DNA from: an uncultured Oscillospiraceae bacterium
GTDB taxonomy: Bacteria; Bacillota; Clostridia; Oscillospirales; Oscillospiraceae
NCBI GenBank assembly: GCA_910588135.1
Contig: CAJUOT010000042.1
Coordinates: forward strand, 1 to 23,186
Length of the DNA stretch: 23,186 nt
Direction of reading: 5' to 3'
Numbering within the stretch: the stretch's first letter is position 1; every line of letters starts with the position of its first letter. Of the stretch, positions 15,185 to 22,936 are shown piece after piece. The translations under genes and the position numbers were made by a program. A model generated the notes under the pieces. It was not told the DNA's origin. It worked only from the letters and a program-made list of their open reading frames with translations, and ran no database searches.

Positions 15185-16222
15185 TTACGCCTGAATGCCG
15201 CGGGCAATAAACATGGCGTCCCCGAAGGAGAAGAAGCGGTAGCGCGCTTGCACCGCCTCCTGGTAGGCCACCAGCACGTGCTCCCGGCCCGCCAGGGCGG
15301 ACACCAGCATGATGAGGGTGGATTCGGGCAGGTGGAAATTGGTGATGAGCGCGTCCAGCACCTTGAAGCGGTAGCCGGGGTAGATGAAGATGTTTGTCCA
15401 CCCCGCGGACGCCTTCAGCGTACCGTCCTCCGCCCCCCAGCTCTCGATGGTGCGGCAGGAGGTGGTGCCCACGCAGATCACCCGGCCCCCGGCCCGCCGC
15501 GTTTCGTTGACCACATCGGCGGTCTCCTGGGGGATGACGCAGTACTCCGAGTGCATCTCATGTTCGTCCAGATTTTGCGCCTTCACCGGACGGAAGGTGC
15601 CCAGGCCCACATGGAGGGTCACATAGCACACCTGTACTCCCATAGCCCGGATTTCTTCCAGAAGCTCTGGAGTGAAGTGCAGCCCCGCCGTGGGGGCGGC
15701 GGCAGAGCCAACCACCTTGGAGTACACCGTCTGGTAGCGCTCAGAGTCCTCCAGCTCCTCTTTGATATAGGGGGGCAGGGGCATTTTGCCCAGCCGCTCC
15801 AAGGTCTCCAGAAAAATGCCGTCGTAGTCGAAGCGGACCAGCCGGTTGCCGCCCTCCACCTCGCCTACCACCTCGGCGGACAGCGCCCCGTCCCCAAAGG
15901 TGACCTTTGCCCCGGGGCGCAGCTTTTTCCCCGGCCGCACCAGACACTCCCATACCTTCTCCCCCCGGTCGATGAGCAGCAGCACCTCGCAGGCGCCGCC
16001 CCCCGCCCGCTTGCCGATCAGCCGGGCGGGCAGCACCCGGCTGTCATTGAGCACCAGGCAGTCCCCGGGACGCAGCAGGGAGGGCAGGTCATAGAAGCGC
16101 ATATGCCGGGTCTTTCCCGTGTCTCTGTCCAGCGCCAGCAGGCGGGAGGCGTCCCGCCGCGGAAGCGGCGTCTGGGCGATGAGCTCGGGAGGCAGGTCGA
16201 AATAAAAATCGGAGGTTTTCAC
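15185..16222 (-). CDS. queA: S-adenosylmethionine:tRNA ribosyltransferase-isomerase
   Basis: QueA transfers and isomerises the ribose of SAM onto 7-aminomethyl-7-deazaguanine in tRNA, forming epoxyqueuosine at the wobble position of Tyr, His, Asn and Asp tRNAs. The 345-residue length and conserved blocks are typical: FDLPPELIAQTPLPRRDASRLL, LVLNDSRVLPARL, SAAAPTAGLHFT, TLHVGLGTFRPV and FHLPESTLIMLVSA. The start is GTG at 16222, overlapping the TGA of the upstream SpoIID/LytB gene by 4 bases (GTGA), with GGTGGG shortly before it. No other queuosine gene is in the window. Confidence 0.97.
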   Translation of the reverse strand: MKTSDFYFDLPPELIAQTPLPRRDASRLLALDRDTGKTRHMRFYDLPSLLRPGDCLVLNDSRVLPARLIGKRAGGGACEVLLLIDRGEKVWECLVRPGKKLRPGAKVTFGDGALSAEVVGEVEGGNRLVRFDYDGIFLETLERLGKMPLPPYIKEELEDSERYQTVYSKVVGSAAAPTAGLHFTPELLEEIRAMGVQVCYVTLHVGLGTFRPVKAQNLDEHEMHSEYCVIPQETADVVNETRRAGGRVICVGTTSCRTIESWGAEDGTLKASAGWTNIFIYPGYRFKVLDALITNFHLPESTLIMLVSALAGREHVLVAYQEAVQARYRFFSFGDAMFIARGIQA

Positions 16223-17985
16223 ATATATCCCACCGTAATGCCAGTATAGTAGAATTGCAGAATCTGCTGGTAAGTATAGCCCTGCTGGGCCATGGCGTAT
16301 GCGCCCCGCTGGCTCATGCCGATGTTGTGGCCCGAGCCCCTGCCCGAGAACGTGAGGGAGCCGTTCACCGCGTTGGCGGAGGAGGCCCAGCTTCCGGTGC
16401 CGGAGGACTGGCTCTGGTCCTGGCCCTGATCCTGGCCCTGGCCCAGCTGGGACACGGTTCCGCTGCCGGTGACCACGTATACCTCTCCGCCCAGGGGGGT
16501 GAGATTCCCGCTGCCGTCAATGGCGTACAGCCCGGAGGTGCCGCTGACCGCGGTGCTCCCGTTGATGGTCACGCTGCCGGAGGGGGCGGCGGGTGGGGAA
16601 GACGGCTGGCCGCCCCCTCCGCTGCCGGCGAAGCCGAAGCGGAAGGAGGGCAGGCCCAGGCTTGAATACACCTTGGCGCTGCTCACGGTGTAATGCTTCC
16701 CTGCGCTGTCGGTAAAGGTGATGGTCCTGGGGTTGCCCGCGTCGGTATAGGCGGTTACCGCCGCCGAGACGATGGAGCCGCTGACGCTGTAATCCTTGAG
16801 CACCCGGGAGATGATCTGGGCGCTGGTGAAGGTGCGGTTCCAGGAGTCGTTCAGGTTCAATGTGAGCTCATAGGGGTCCGCCTTGCCCACCAGATAGGGA
16901 TAGCTGGCCTGGTTGCTCCCCCACACGTTAGACACGCTCTCGCTGGCCCCTCCGTTGCTGGCATAAAAGAAAGTCTGGGCGGCCTTGCCGTTGCAGAGGG
17001 CAAACTGCCCGGCGGTCTGGTCCACCGCCGCATCGGAGTTGGCTCCCGCCTTGTTCCGGCCCTGGTAGACCTGACAGTGGGTGGTGGTGCAGGCATCGAA
17101 ATGGTGGCTGCCGTGTACGGTGCCCAGGGAAACGGCGTAGCTCCGAGCCGCCACCGCCTGGGCCTTCAGTGCCTCCAAGGGCCAGGAATTGCTCATCTCG
17201 TAAGGGATCACGCCCTTGACATAGTCTTCCAGGCCCAGAATGTTCACCACAGTGAGCATACCGCCGTTGATGCGTTCAAAGCGGAAGCCGCCGTTGTACA
17301 GATAGCCCTTGCTCCAGGTGGTGCACTTCTCTCCGCCGGTCTGGATGGGCTCCACCCCCAGCCCGGTGCCCTGGCCGTTGTCGTCGTACTGGAAGAGGAT
17401 GGTGCTGGTTCCGGTGACCACCGCGTTGACCCCGTATTTGGAGGTCCAGCTGAGGGTGGATTCCACGCCCAGGGATGCCTGGGCGGCCCTGGCCTGGTCG
17501 CTGGTGGTGTAGCAGCCAGCCCGCACATAAAACGCGCCCTCGATGCAGGCGGGGAAGCCGCCGGGGTACTGGGCGGCCACGGCCTGGGCCTCGTCAAAAG
17601 AGGCGTACACCCCCGGCAGCTGGAGGTGGTACACGCCTACCGCCACCGCGGAGGAGGTGAGGGCAGTGTGATAGCTGGCATAGTCATTGAGGGTCCCGTA
17701 ATAGACATTTACCGTGGGGACGATGGAGACGGCCTTCTGGGCGGTGGAACCCAGCACCACAAACTGGCTGGCGCTGTCATAATAACCGAAGCGGTAACCG
17801 GAGCCTGTCTCGTTCAGGAGGTTTAGCCCTTCCATAGTCCCGGTGCCGTAGTGCAGACCCACCCGGATGTTTTTTCCGCCGGCGGAGGAGGGAAGGGGAG
17901 CGGCGGCGGCTTTTTCACCGCCGAAGGATAGCAAAAGGGCGGCGGACAGGCATAAGGCTGCAATTTGCACGAATTTTCGCTTCAT
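16219..17985 (-). CDS. SpoIID/LytB-domain secreted protein
   Basis: A 588-residue protein with an N-terminal signal peptide (MKRKFVQIAALCLSAALLLSF). The SpoIID/LytB domain, a peptidoglycan lytic transglycosylase fold in sporulation SpoIID, is recognised from DYVKGVIPYEMSNSWPLEA, LKAQAVAARSYAV, THCQVYQG, ASNGGASESVSNVWGS and the C-terminal SGRGSGHNIGMSQRGAYAMA. The glutamate of IPYEMS corresponds to the expected catalytic residue. A Gly/Ser/Gln-rich stretch of about 100 residues, including QGQDQGQDQSQSS, interrupts the domain before that last block. The N-terminal third has SPOR-like segments. I chose ATG at 17985 because GGAG lies 6 bases upstream; ATG at 17997 is an alternative. Whether it acts in engulfment or in vegetative wall turnover cannot be told. 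queA is translationally coupled downstream. Confidence 0.9.
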   Translation of the reverse strand: MKRKFVQIAALCLSAALLLSFGGEKAAAAPLPSSAGGKNIRVGLHYGTGTMEGLNLLNETGSGYRFGYYDSASQFVVLGSTAQKAVSIVPTVNVYYGTLNDYASYHTALTSSAVAVGVYHLQLPGVYASFDEAQAVAAQYPGGFPACIEGAFYVRAGCYTTSDQARAAQASLGVESTLSWTSKYGVNAVVTGTSTILFQYDDNGQGTGLGVEPIQTGGEKCTTWSKGYLYNGGFRFERINGGMLTVVNILGLEDYVKGVIPYEMSNSWPLEALKAQAVAARSYAVSLGTVHGSHHFDACTTTHCQVYQGRNKAGANSDAAVDQTAGQFALCNGKAAQTFFYASNGGASESVSNVWGSNQASYPYLVGKADPYELTLNLNDSWNRTFTSAQIISRVLKDYSVSGSIVSAAVTAYTDAGNPRTITFTDSAGKHYTVSSAKVYSSLGLPSFRFGFAGSGGGGQPSSPPAAPSGSVTINGSTAVSGTSGLYAIDGSGNLTPLGGEVYVVTGSGTVSQLGQGQDQGQDQSQSSGTGSWASSANAVNGSLTFSGRGSGHNIGMSQRGAYAMAQQGYTYQQILQFYYTGITVGYM

Positions 17986-18024
17986 TGGCTTCTCCATTTC
18001 TCCACATTGAGGGGCGGCATGAAA

Positions 18025-18053
18025 TTGACACTTTAGCGCGTTAATGTTATATT
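18025..18053 (+). promoter_or_regulatory. Strong candidate asd-dapA-dapB promoter
   Basis: A perfect TTGACA (18025-18030) and TATATT (18048-18053) are separated by 17 bases. The spacer contains an imperfect palindrome, TTAGCGCGTTAA (18033-18044). This would give asd a leader of about 115 bases. Confidence 0.7.
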
Positions 18054-18089
18054 GATAGATAATACCATGGGGCATTCCCCGGCGTATCC

Positions 18090-18118
18090 TTGGATTTCGA
18101 CAGTATTTTTATTATAGC
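18090..18118 (+). promoter_or_regulatory. Second candidate promoter for asd
   Basis: TTGGAT (18090-18095) and TATAGC (18113-18118) are separated by 17 bases, 60 bases before asd. Weaker than the promoter at 18025. Confidence 0.4.
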
Positions 18119-18178
18119 GTATCCGCCGTCAGGCCGCAAGCCCTAATTTCCCGGCGGGCGCACAGGAGGCAGATTCAC

Positions 18179-19264
18179 ATGGAACAATATAAAGTGGGCG
18201 TCATCGGCGCCACCGGCATGGTGGGCCAGCGCTTTGTCACCCTGCTGGAAAACCACCCCTGGTTCCAGCTTACGGTGGTGGCCGCCAGTCCCCGCTCCGC
18301 GGGCAGGCGGTACGAGGACGCGGTGGCGGGCCGCTGGGCCATGGACACCCCCATCCCGGAGGGGGCCAGGGATTTGATCCTGCTCTCCGCCCAGGACGAT
18401 GTGGAGAAGATCGCGTCCCAGGTGGACTTTGTGTTCTCCGCCGTGGACATGAAGAAGGACGAGATCAAGGCACTGGAGGAGGAGTACGCCCGGCACGAGT
18501 GCCCGGTGGTGTCCAACAACTCCGCCCACCGCTGGACGCCCGACGTGCCCATGGTCATCCCCGAGGTGAACCCGGAGCACATCGAGGTTATCAAGGCCCA
18601 GCGGGCCCGCCTGGGCACCAAGCGGGGCTTCATTGCGGTGAAGTCCAACTGCTCCATCCAGAGCTACGTCCCCGCCCTGTCCCCCCTGCGCCAGTTCGGC
18701 ATTGAGAAGGTGCTGGTATGCACCTATCAGGCCATCTCCGGCGCGGGCAAGACCTTCGCCACCTGGCCCGAGATGGTGGATAACCTGATCCCCTACATCG
18801 GCGGCGAGGAGGAGAAGAGCGAACAGGAGCCGCTGAAGGTTTGGGGCCGGGTGGAAAACGGCGTCATCGTCAACGCCGAGGGCACCTCCATCACCGCCCA
18901 GTGCCTGCGAGTGCCTGTGTCCAACGGCCACACCGCCGCCGCCTTCGTCACTTTTAAAAACAAGCCCACCATGGAGCAGATGAAAGAGGCGTGGGCCAAT
19001 TTCCGGGGCCGAGCCCAGGAGCTGAACCTGCCCACCGCTCCCAGGCAGTTCCTGCACTACTTCGAGGAGCCCGACCGGCCTCAGGCCAAGCTGGACCGGG
19101 ACCTGGAGAAGGGTATGGCGGTGTCCATCGGCCGGCTGCGCCCGGACACCCAGTACGACTACAAGTTTGTCTCCCTGTCCCACAACACCCTGCGGGGCGC
19201 GGCGGGCGGTGGCGTGGAGCTGGCCGAGCTGCTGTGCGCGGAAGGGTATATTGAGCGCAGGTAA
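18179..19264 (+). CDS. asd: Aspartate-semialdehyde dehydrogenase
   Basis: The enzyme reduces aspartyl phosphate to aspartate semialdehyde with NADPH, the branch point to lysine/DAP, methionine and threonine. The 361-residue protein has an N-terminal nucleotide-binding loop (GVIGATGMVGQRF, 7-19), the catalytic cysteine Cys158 in KSNCSIQ, and His251 in SNGHTAAAF. The overall form (PEVNPEHIEVI, GKTFATWPEM) resembles the archaeal/fungal-like ASADH class rather than the E. coli type. The ATG follows AGGAGG with a 10-base gap. It heads the asd-dapA-dapB cluster, with a repeat element inserted before dapA. Confidence 0.95.
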   Translation: MEQYKVGVIGATGMVGQRFVTLLENHPWFQLTVVAASPRSAGRRYEDAVAGRWAMDTPIPEGARDLILLSAQDDVEKIASQVDFVFSAVDMKKDEIKALEEEYARHECPVVSNNSAHRWTPDVPMVIPEVNPEHIEVIKAQRARLGTKRGFIAVKSNCSIQSYVPALSPLRQFGIEKVLVCTYQAISGAGKTFATWPEMVDNLIPYIGGEEEKSEQEPLKVWGRVENGVIVNAEGTSITAQCLRVPVSNGHTAAAFVTFKNKPTMEQMKEAWANFRGRAQELNLPTAPRQFLHYFEEPDRPQAKLDRDLEKGMAVSIGRLRPDTQYDYKFVSLSHNTLRGAAGGGVELAELLCAEGYIERR

Positions 19265-19271
19265 CTTGAAA

Positions 19272-19404
19272 AAGCCTTCCCCCCATAGGGGGGAAGGTGC
19301 CCCGAAGGGGCAGATGAGGGGGAGTTCATCAAGAGCACCCCTTTTCACACCCTCATCCGTCACGGCTTCGCCGTGCCACCTTCCCCCTTTGAGGGGGAAG
19401 GCTT
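19272..19404. repeat. Nested-palindrome intergenic repeat (MITE-like)
   Basis: A 133-bp element with perfect 12-bp terminal inverted repeats (AAGCCTTCCCCC and GGGGGAAGGCTT). Each end folds alone into a 10-bp hairpin: 19275-19297 and a matching one at 19379-19401. Inner hairpins are TGCCCC-GAA-GGGGCA near the left end and CACGGC-TTC-GCCGTG near the right. GATGAGGG (19313-19320) pairs with CCCTCATC (19350-19357), leaving a 29-base central loop. I recognise this pattern from intergenic repeats of gut Clostridia. It has no coding capacity, so any movement would need a transposase supplied elsewhere. Confidence 0.85.
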
Positions 19405-19430
19405 AAAAACGCCTGAAAGGATGCTGTTTT

Positions 19431-20321
19431 ATGAGAACTCCCGTTTTTACCGGCTCCTGCCCCGCCCTGGTCACCCCCTTTGACCAGAACAACATCATCA
19501 ATTACGACGCCTTTGGCAAGCTCATCGACGCCCAGATCGAGGCCGGGGTGGACGCGGTGTGCGTCTGCGGTACCACCGGCGAGTCCGCCACCATGTCCAT
19601 CCGGGAGCACATCGCCGCCGTGGAGTTCTGTGTGAAGCGGGTGAACCACCGGGTGAAGGTCATCGCGGGGGCGGGCTCCAACGACACCTCCGCCGCCGTC
19701 TACCTGTCCCAGCACGCCCAGGACTCCGGGGCCGACGCCCTGCTCCACGTCACCCCCTACTACAACAAGGCCAGCCAGACCGGCCTCATCAAGCACTACG
19801 AGTACATCGCCGACCGGGTGGAGCTGCCCATCATCCTCTACAACGTGCCCAGCCGCACCGGGGTATCCTTCACCGCCGAGACCTACCAGGTGCTCAGCCG
19901 GAACCCCAAGATCAACGGGGTGAAGGAGGCCAGCGGCAACTTCTCCCTGCTGGCACACACCCGGTTCTTGTGCGGGGACGACTTCTATATCTGGTCGGGC
20001 AACGACGACCAGGTGGTGCCCATGATGGCCCTGGGGGCCAAGGGGGTCATCTCGGTGGCGTCCAACATCGTGCCGGAAGTGATGGTGAAGATGACCCGCC
20101 TGTGCCTGGACAACGACTTCGCCGCCGCCTCCCGGCTGCAAATCCAGTACATGGACCTCATCGACGCCCTGTTCACCGAGGTCAATCCCATCCCGATCAA
20201 GGCGGCCATGAACCTGCTGGGCATGGAGGCGGGCCCCCTGCGCCTGCCCCTGTGCGACATCTCGGAGAAGAACCTGGAGGTATTGCGGCAGGCTATGAAA
20301 CGGGCAGGTTTACTGAACTAA
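19431..20321 (+). CDS. dapA: 4-hydroxy-tetrahydrodipicolinate synthase
   Basis: DapA condenses pyruvate with aspartate semialdehyde, the first committed step of DAP/lysine synthesis. The 296-residue TIM-barrel protein has GTTGE (47-51), TPYYNK (108-113), the catalytic tyrosine Tyr137 in YNVPSRTG and the Schiff-base lysine Lys165 in GVKEASG. These are the DapA-type residues within the DapA/NanA family, including the Arg of SRTG. The ATG follows AAAGGATG about 10 bases upstream, just beyond the repeat element. dapB follows after 97 bases, so an operon is likely. Confidence 0.96.
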   Translation: MRTPVFTGSCPALVTPFDQNNIINYDAFGKLIDAQIEAGVDAVCVCGTTGESATMSIREHIAAVEFCVKRVNHRVKVIAGAGSNDTSAAVYLSQHAQDSGADALLHVTPYYNKASQTGLIKHYEYIADRVELPIILYNVPSRTGVSFTAETYQVLSRNPKINGVKEASGNFSLLAHTRFLCGDDFYIWSGNDDQVVPMMALGAKGVISVASNIVPEVMVKMTRLCLDNDFAAASRLQIQYMDLIDALFTEVNPIPIKAAMNLLGMEAGPLRLPLCDISEKNLEVLRQAMKRAGLLN

Positions 20322-20336
20322 TCCCACCCAGAAGGC

Positions 20337-20402
20337 GCGCATATCGTGCGCCCGGGGGCGGCGATCAGCCGTCCTTGCAAGGTTTTATAAAGCGACGCCC
20401 CC
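20337..20402 (+). other. Structured spacer between dapA and dapB
   Basis: A small hairpin (GCGCA/TGCGC, 20337-20351) is followed by a larger one whose 7-bp base pairs GGGGGCG (20354-20360) with CGCCCCC (20396-20402), ending just before the dapB ribosome binding site AAAGGAG. There is no U tract, so it is not a clear terminator. It could affect dapB translation or mRNA stability. Confidence 0.4.
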
Positions 20403-20418
20403 AAAGGAGCTGTTTTTC

Positions 20419-21177
20419 ATGCAAAGGATAATCATCTCCGGCTGCTGCGGCCACATGGGCCGGGTGGTGGCGGACATCTGCGCCAACGACCCCGAGACGG
20501 AGGCGGTGGCGGGCATCGACCTGCTGGCCCAGCCCATGGAGGGCTTCCCGGTGTTCTCCACCCCCGCCGCCTGCACCGTGGAGGCGGACGCCGTGGTCGA
20601 CTTCTCCCACCCCGCCGCCCTGGGGCCTCTGCTGGACTTCTGCCTGGAGAAAAAGCTTCCCGTGGTGCTGGCCACCACCGGCTATTCGGACGAGCAGCTG
20701 GAGCGTATCAATGAGGCCGCCAAGTCCATTCCCGTGTTCCGCTCGGCCAATATGTCGCTGGGTATTAACGTCCTTTTGGATTTGGTGAAGCGGGCGGCGG
20801 CCCTGCTGGGGGAGGACTTCGACGTGGAGATTGAGGAGCGCCACCACCGCCGCAAGCTGGATGCCCCCAGCGGCACCGCCCTGATGCTGGCGGATGCCGC
20901 CGCGTCCGCTCTGCCCTATGAGGCGGAGTACGTGTACGACCGTCACAGCGTCCGCAAGCCCCGGGACAGGCGGGAGGTCGGCATCTCCTCCCTCCGGGGG
21001 GGCACCATCGTGGGCGAGCACACCGTGGTGTTCGCCGGGCGGGACGAGGTGATTGAGCTCACCCACCACGCGGCCAGCCGGGAGGTGTTCGCCGCGGGGG
21101 CAGTAAAGGCCGCCAAGTTTCTGGCCGGGGCGTCCACCCCGGGACTGTACGATATGTCCCACCTCATCAACAGATAA
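20419..21177 (+). CDS. dapB: 4-hydroxy-tetrahydrodipicolinate reductase
   Basis: DapB reduces the DapA product to tetrahydrodipicolinate with NAD(P)H. The 252-residue protein begins with a dinucleotide-binding loop (ISGCCGHMGR, 6-15; the usual form is G-x-x-G-x-M-G) and contains VDFSHP, VLATTGYS and SANMSLGIN. The catalytic block EIEERHHRRKLDAPSGTA is at 137-154, with catalytic His142/143 and Lys146. The ribosome binding site is AAAGGAG. It is the last plus-strand gene and is closed by a shared terminator. No later DAP-pathway gene is in the window. Confidence 0.96.
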   Translation: MQRIIISGCCGHMGRVVADICANDPETEAVAGIDLLAQPMEGFPVFSTPAACTVEADAVVDFSHPAALGPLLDFCLEKKLPVVLATTGYSDEQLERINEAAKSIPVFRSANMSLGINVLLDLVKRAAALLGEDFDVEIEERHHRRKLDAPSGTALMLADAAASALPYEAEYVYDRHSVRKPRDRREVGISSLRGGTIVGEHTVVFAGRDEVIELTHHAASREVFAAGAVKAAKFLAGASTPGLYDMSHLINR

Positions 21178-21212
21178 GAAGAATCCCTCCGGCTCTGCCG
21201 GAGGGATTCTTC
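21178..21212. terminator. Bidirectional terminator between dapB and tyrS
   Basis: A perfect 16-bp stem with a TCT loop begins directly after the dapB stop and ends 3 bases before the end of tyrS. Flanking T residues (TTCGCTTTA on plus, TTCTTATCTG on minus) give modest U tracts in both directions. Confidence 0.88.
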
Positions 21213-21215
21213 GCT

Positions 21216-22448
21216 TTATGCCAATACAGCCCTGTGGAACACTTTCTTCCCCTTCTTGACGATAACGCCCGCTCCGGCAAATTTCTCCTTCGGGAACTGG
21301 GCGGCGGGGTCGGAGACCTTTTCGTCCGCCACCATCACGCCCCCCTGCTGGATGAGCCGCCGGGCCTCGCCGTTGGAGGCCGCCAACCCGCACTTCACCA
21401 GCAGGGTCAGCGCGCCGATGGAGCCGCCGGTGAAATCGCCCTCAGACAGGGCGGTGGACGGCATATCCGCCGCGTCCCCGCCGCCGGAGAACAGCGCTCG
21501 GGCGGCGGCCTGGGCCTTGTCCGCCTCCTCCTTGCCGTGCACCATACAGGTCAGCTCCCAGGCCAGAATTTCCTTGGCCTGGTTGAGCTGGGCGTCCTTC
21601 CAGTGATCCATCTCGTCGATTTGCTCCAGAGGGAGGAAGGTGAGCCAGCGGATGCACTTCATCACGTCCGCGTCCCCCACGTTGCGCCAGTACTGGTAGA
21701 AGTCGTAGGGGCTGGTCTTGCTGGGGTCCAGCCACACGGCGTTGCCGGCGGTCTTGCCCATCTTGTTGCCCTGGGAGTCGGTGAGCAGGTTGATGGTCAT
21801 GCAGTGGGAGTCCTTCCCCAGCTTCCGGCGGATGAGCTCGGTGCCCCCCAGCATATTGCTCCACTGGTCGTTGCCGCCGCACTGGAGGTTGCAGCCCACG
21901 GTCTGGAACATATGGTAGAAGTCGTAGGACTGCATGATCATATAGTTGAATTCCAGGAAGGACAGGCCCTTTTCCATGCGCTGCTTGTAGCAGTCCGCCC
22001 GGAGCATATTGTTCACCGAGAAGCAGGCCCCCACCTCCCGCAGCAGGTCCACATAGTTCAGGCTGAGCAGCCAGTCGGCGTTGTTGAGCATCATGGCCTG
22101 ACCGGGTCCCTCGCCGAAGTCGATGAACCGCTCCATCTGCTTTTTGAAGCAGGCGGCGTTGTGGTCGATGTCCTCCCGGGAGAGCATCTTGCGCATATCG
22201 GTGCGGCCGGAGGGGTCTCCGATGGTGGTGGTGCCGCCGCCGATGAGGGCGATGGGCTTGTTGCCCCCCTGCTGGAGGCGCTTCATTAACGTCAGGGTCA
22301 CGAAATGGCCCGCGGTCAGGCTGTCGGCGGTGCAGTCGTAGCCAATATAGAAGGTGGCCTTGCCGTTGTTGATGAGGTTTTTCACCTCGTCCTCGCTGGT
22401 GACCTGGGCCACCAGGCCCCGGGCCACGAGTTCGTCGTAAAGTGTCAT
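21216..22448 (-). CDS. tyrS: Tyrosyl-tRNA synthetase
   Basis: A 410-residue class I synthetase that charges tRNA-Tyr. The catalytic domain has FYIGYDCTADSL (33-44), LIGGGTTTIGDPSGR, QSYDFYHM, GGNDQWSN (191-198) and the KMSKS-type loop KMGKT (229-233). The C terminus has an S4-like RNA-binding domain (KCGLAASNGEARRLIQQGGVMV). The HIGH-type motif reads TAGH (45-48): Thr40 and His48 are kept, but His45 of the Bacillus enzyme, which helps stabilise the ATP phosphates, is Thr. The ribosome binding site (GGAGAG) precedes the ATG by about 6 bases. The gene lies 12 bases after a GNAT gene, and both are downstream of a tyrosine T-box. Confidence 0.97.
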   Translation of the reverse strand: MTLYDELVARGLVAQVTSEDEVKNLINNGKATFYIGYDCTADSLTAGHFVTLTLMKRLQQGGNKPIALIGGGTTTIGDPSGRTDMRKMLSREDIDHNAACFKKQMERFIDFGEGPGQAMMLNNADWLLSLNYVDLLREVGACFSVNNMLRADCYKQRMEKGLSFLEFNYMIMQSYDFYHMFQTVGCNLQCGGNDQWSNMLGGTELIRRKLGKDSHCMTINLLTDSQGNKMGKTAGNAVWLDPSKTSPYDFYQYWRNVGDADVMKCIRWLTFLPLEQIDEMDHWKDAQLNQAKEILAWELTCMVHGKEEADKAQAAARALFSGGGDAADMPSTALSEGDFTGGSIGALTLLVKCGLAASNGEARRLIQQGGVMVADEKVSDPAAQFPKEKFAGAGVIVKKGKKVFHRAVLA

Positions 22449-22460
22449 AATGATCTCTCC

Positions 22461-22928
22461 TTACTTTTGATAGAATATCAATGTCATTTTTTCGTTGATC
22501 TTCTTCGCTTCCCCGGTTGGGCGGTATCCCATTTTTTCATATAGATGACAGTTTCCCGGCTCCTGCAGGATCGTATCCAGCGTCCAGTCTTTGAACCCAT
22601 AAAGCTCTTCAGCCGCCGTGATGGCCTGCTGGGCAATCCCCCGGTTGCGATACTGGGGCAGGACAAATAATGGAGAAATCCGCTTGCTTTCATTCTCCCG
22701 GAGTACCACGCGAATTGCCCCAACTGGCGTATCTCCTCGCTTGATCCAGTAAAATGCGGAGTCTGGCCGCGTTATCTTGTCCCGCACACACTCCAGCGTT
22801 TCACAGGCTGGATTGGTGTCCCTGTCCTGATACCTTGCCAGCAGTTCTCCAAAAGCGGCCTTCTGCATCTGCCAAAGCCGTTCCGCTTCCGCCAAGGGAA
22901 CCCTTTCCAGCTGTATTTTGCCCTTCAT
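22461..22928 (-). CDS. GNAT family N-acetyltransferase
   Basis: A 155-residue GCN5-related acetyltransferase. The acetyl-CoA-binding segment is SPLFVLPQYRNRGIAQQAI, with the Arg/Gln-x-x-Gly-x-Ala loop, preceded by the strand TPVGAIRVVL. Near the C terminus CHLYEKMGYRPTGE is the typical last helix and strand. The substrate is unknown. I chose ATG at 22928 because the near-consensus Shine-Dalgarno GGGGGTGAT stands 3-8 bases before it; GTG 22937 and TTG 22931 lie inside or against that site. The Shine-Dalgarno is part of the T-box terminator arm, so the gene should respond directly to uncharged tRNA-Tyr. tyrS follows after 12 bases. Confidence 0.9.
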   Translation of the reverse strand: MKGKIQLERVPLAEAERLWQMQKAAFGELLARYQDRDTNPACETLECVRDKITRPDSAFYWIKRGDTPVGAIRVVLRENESKRISPLFVLPQYRNRGIAQQAITAAEELYGFKDWTLDTILQEPGNCHLYEKMGYRPTGEAKKINEKMTLIFYQK

Positions 22929-22936
22929 CAAAATCA

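Noticed and set aside
18060..18178. Lysine riboswitch ahead of asd
   Set aside because: The leader is only about 115 bases and I could not see the five-helix lysine-riboswitch core. A lysine element would need roughly 170 bases or more.
19272..19404. CRISPR array or rho-independent terminator
   Set aside because: The repeats are inverted, not direct with spacers. Several nested hairpins without a U tract fit a palindromic repeat element better than a terminator.
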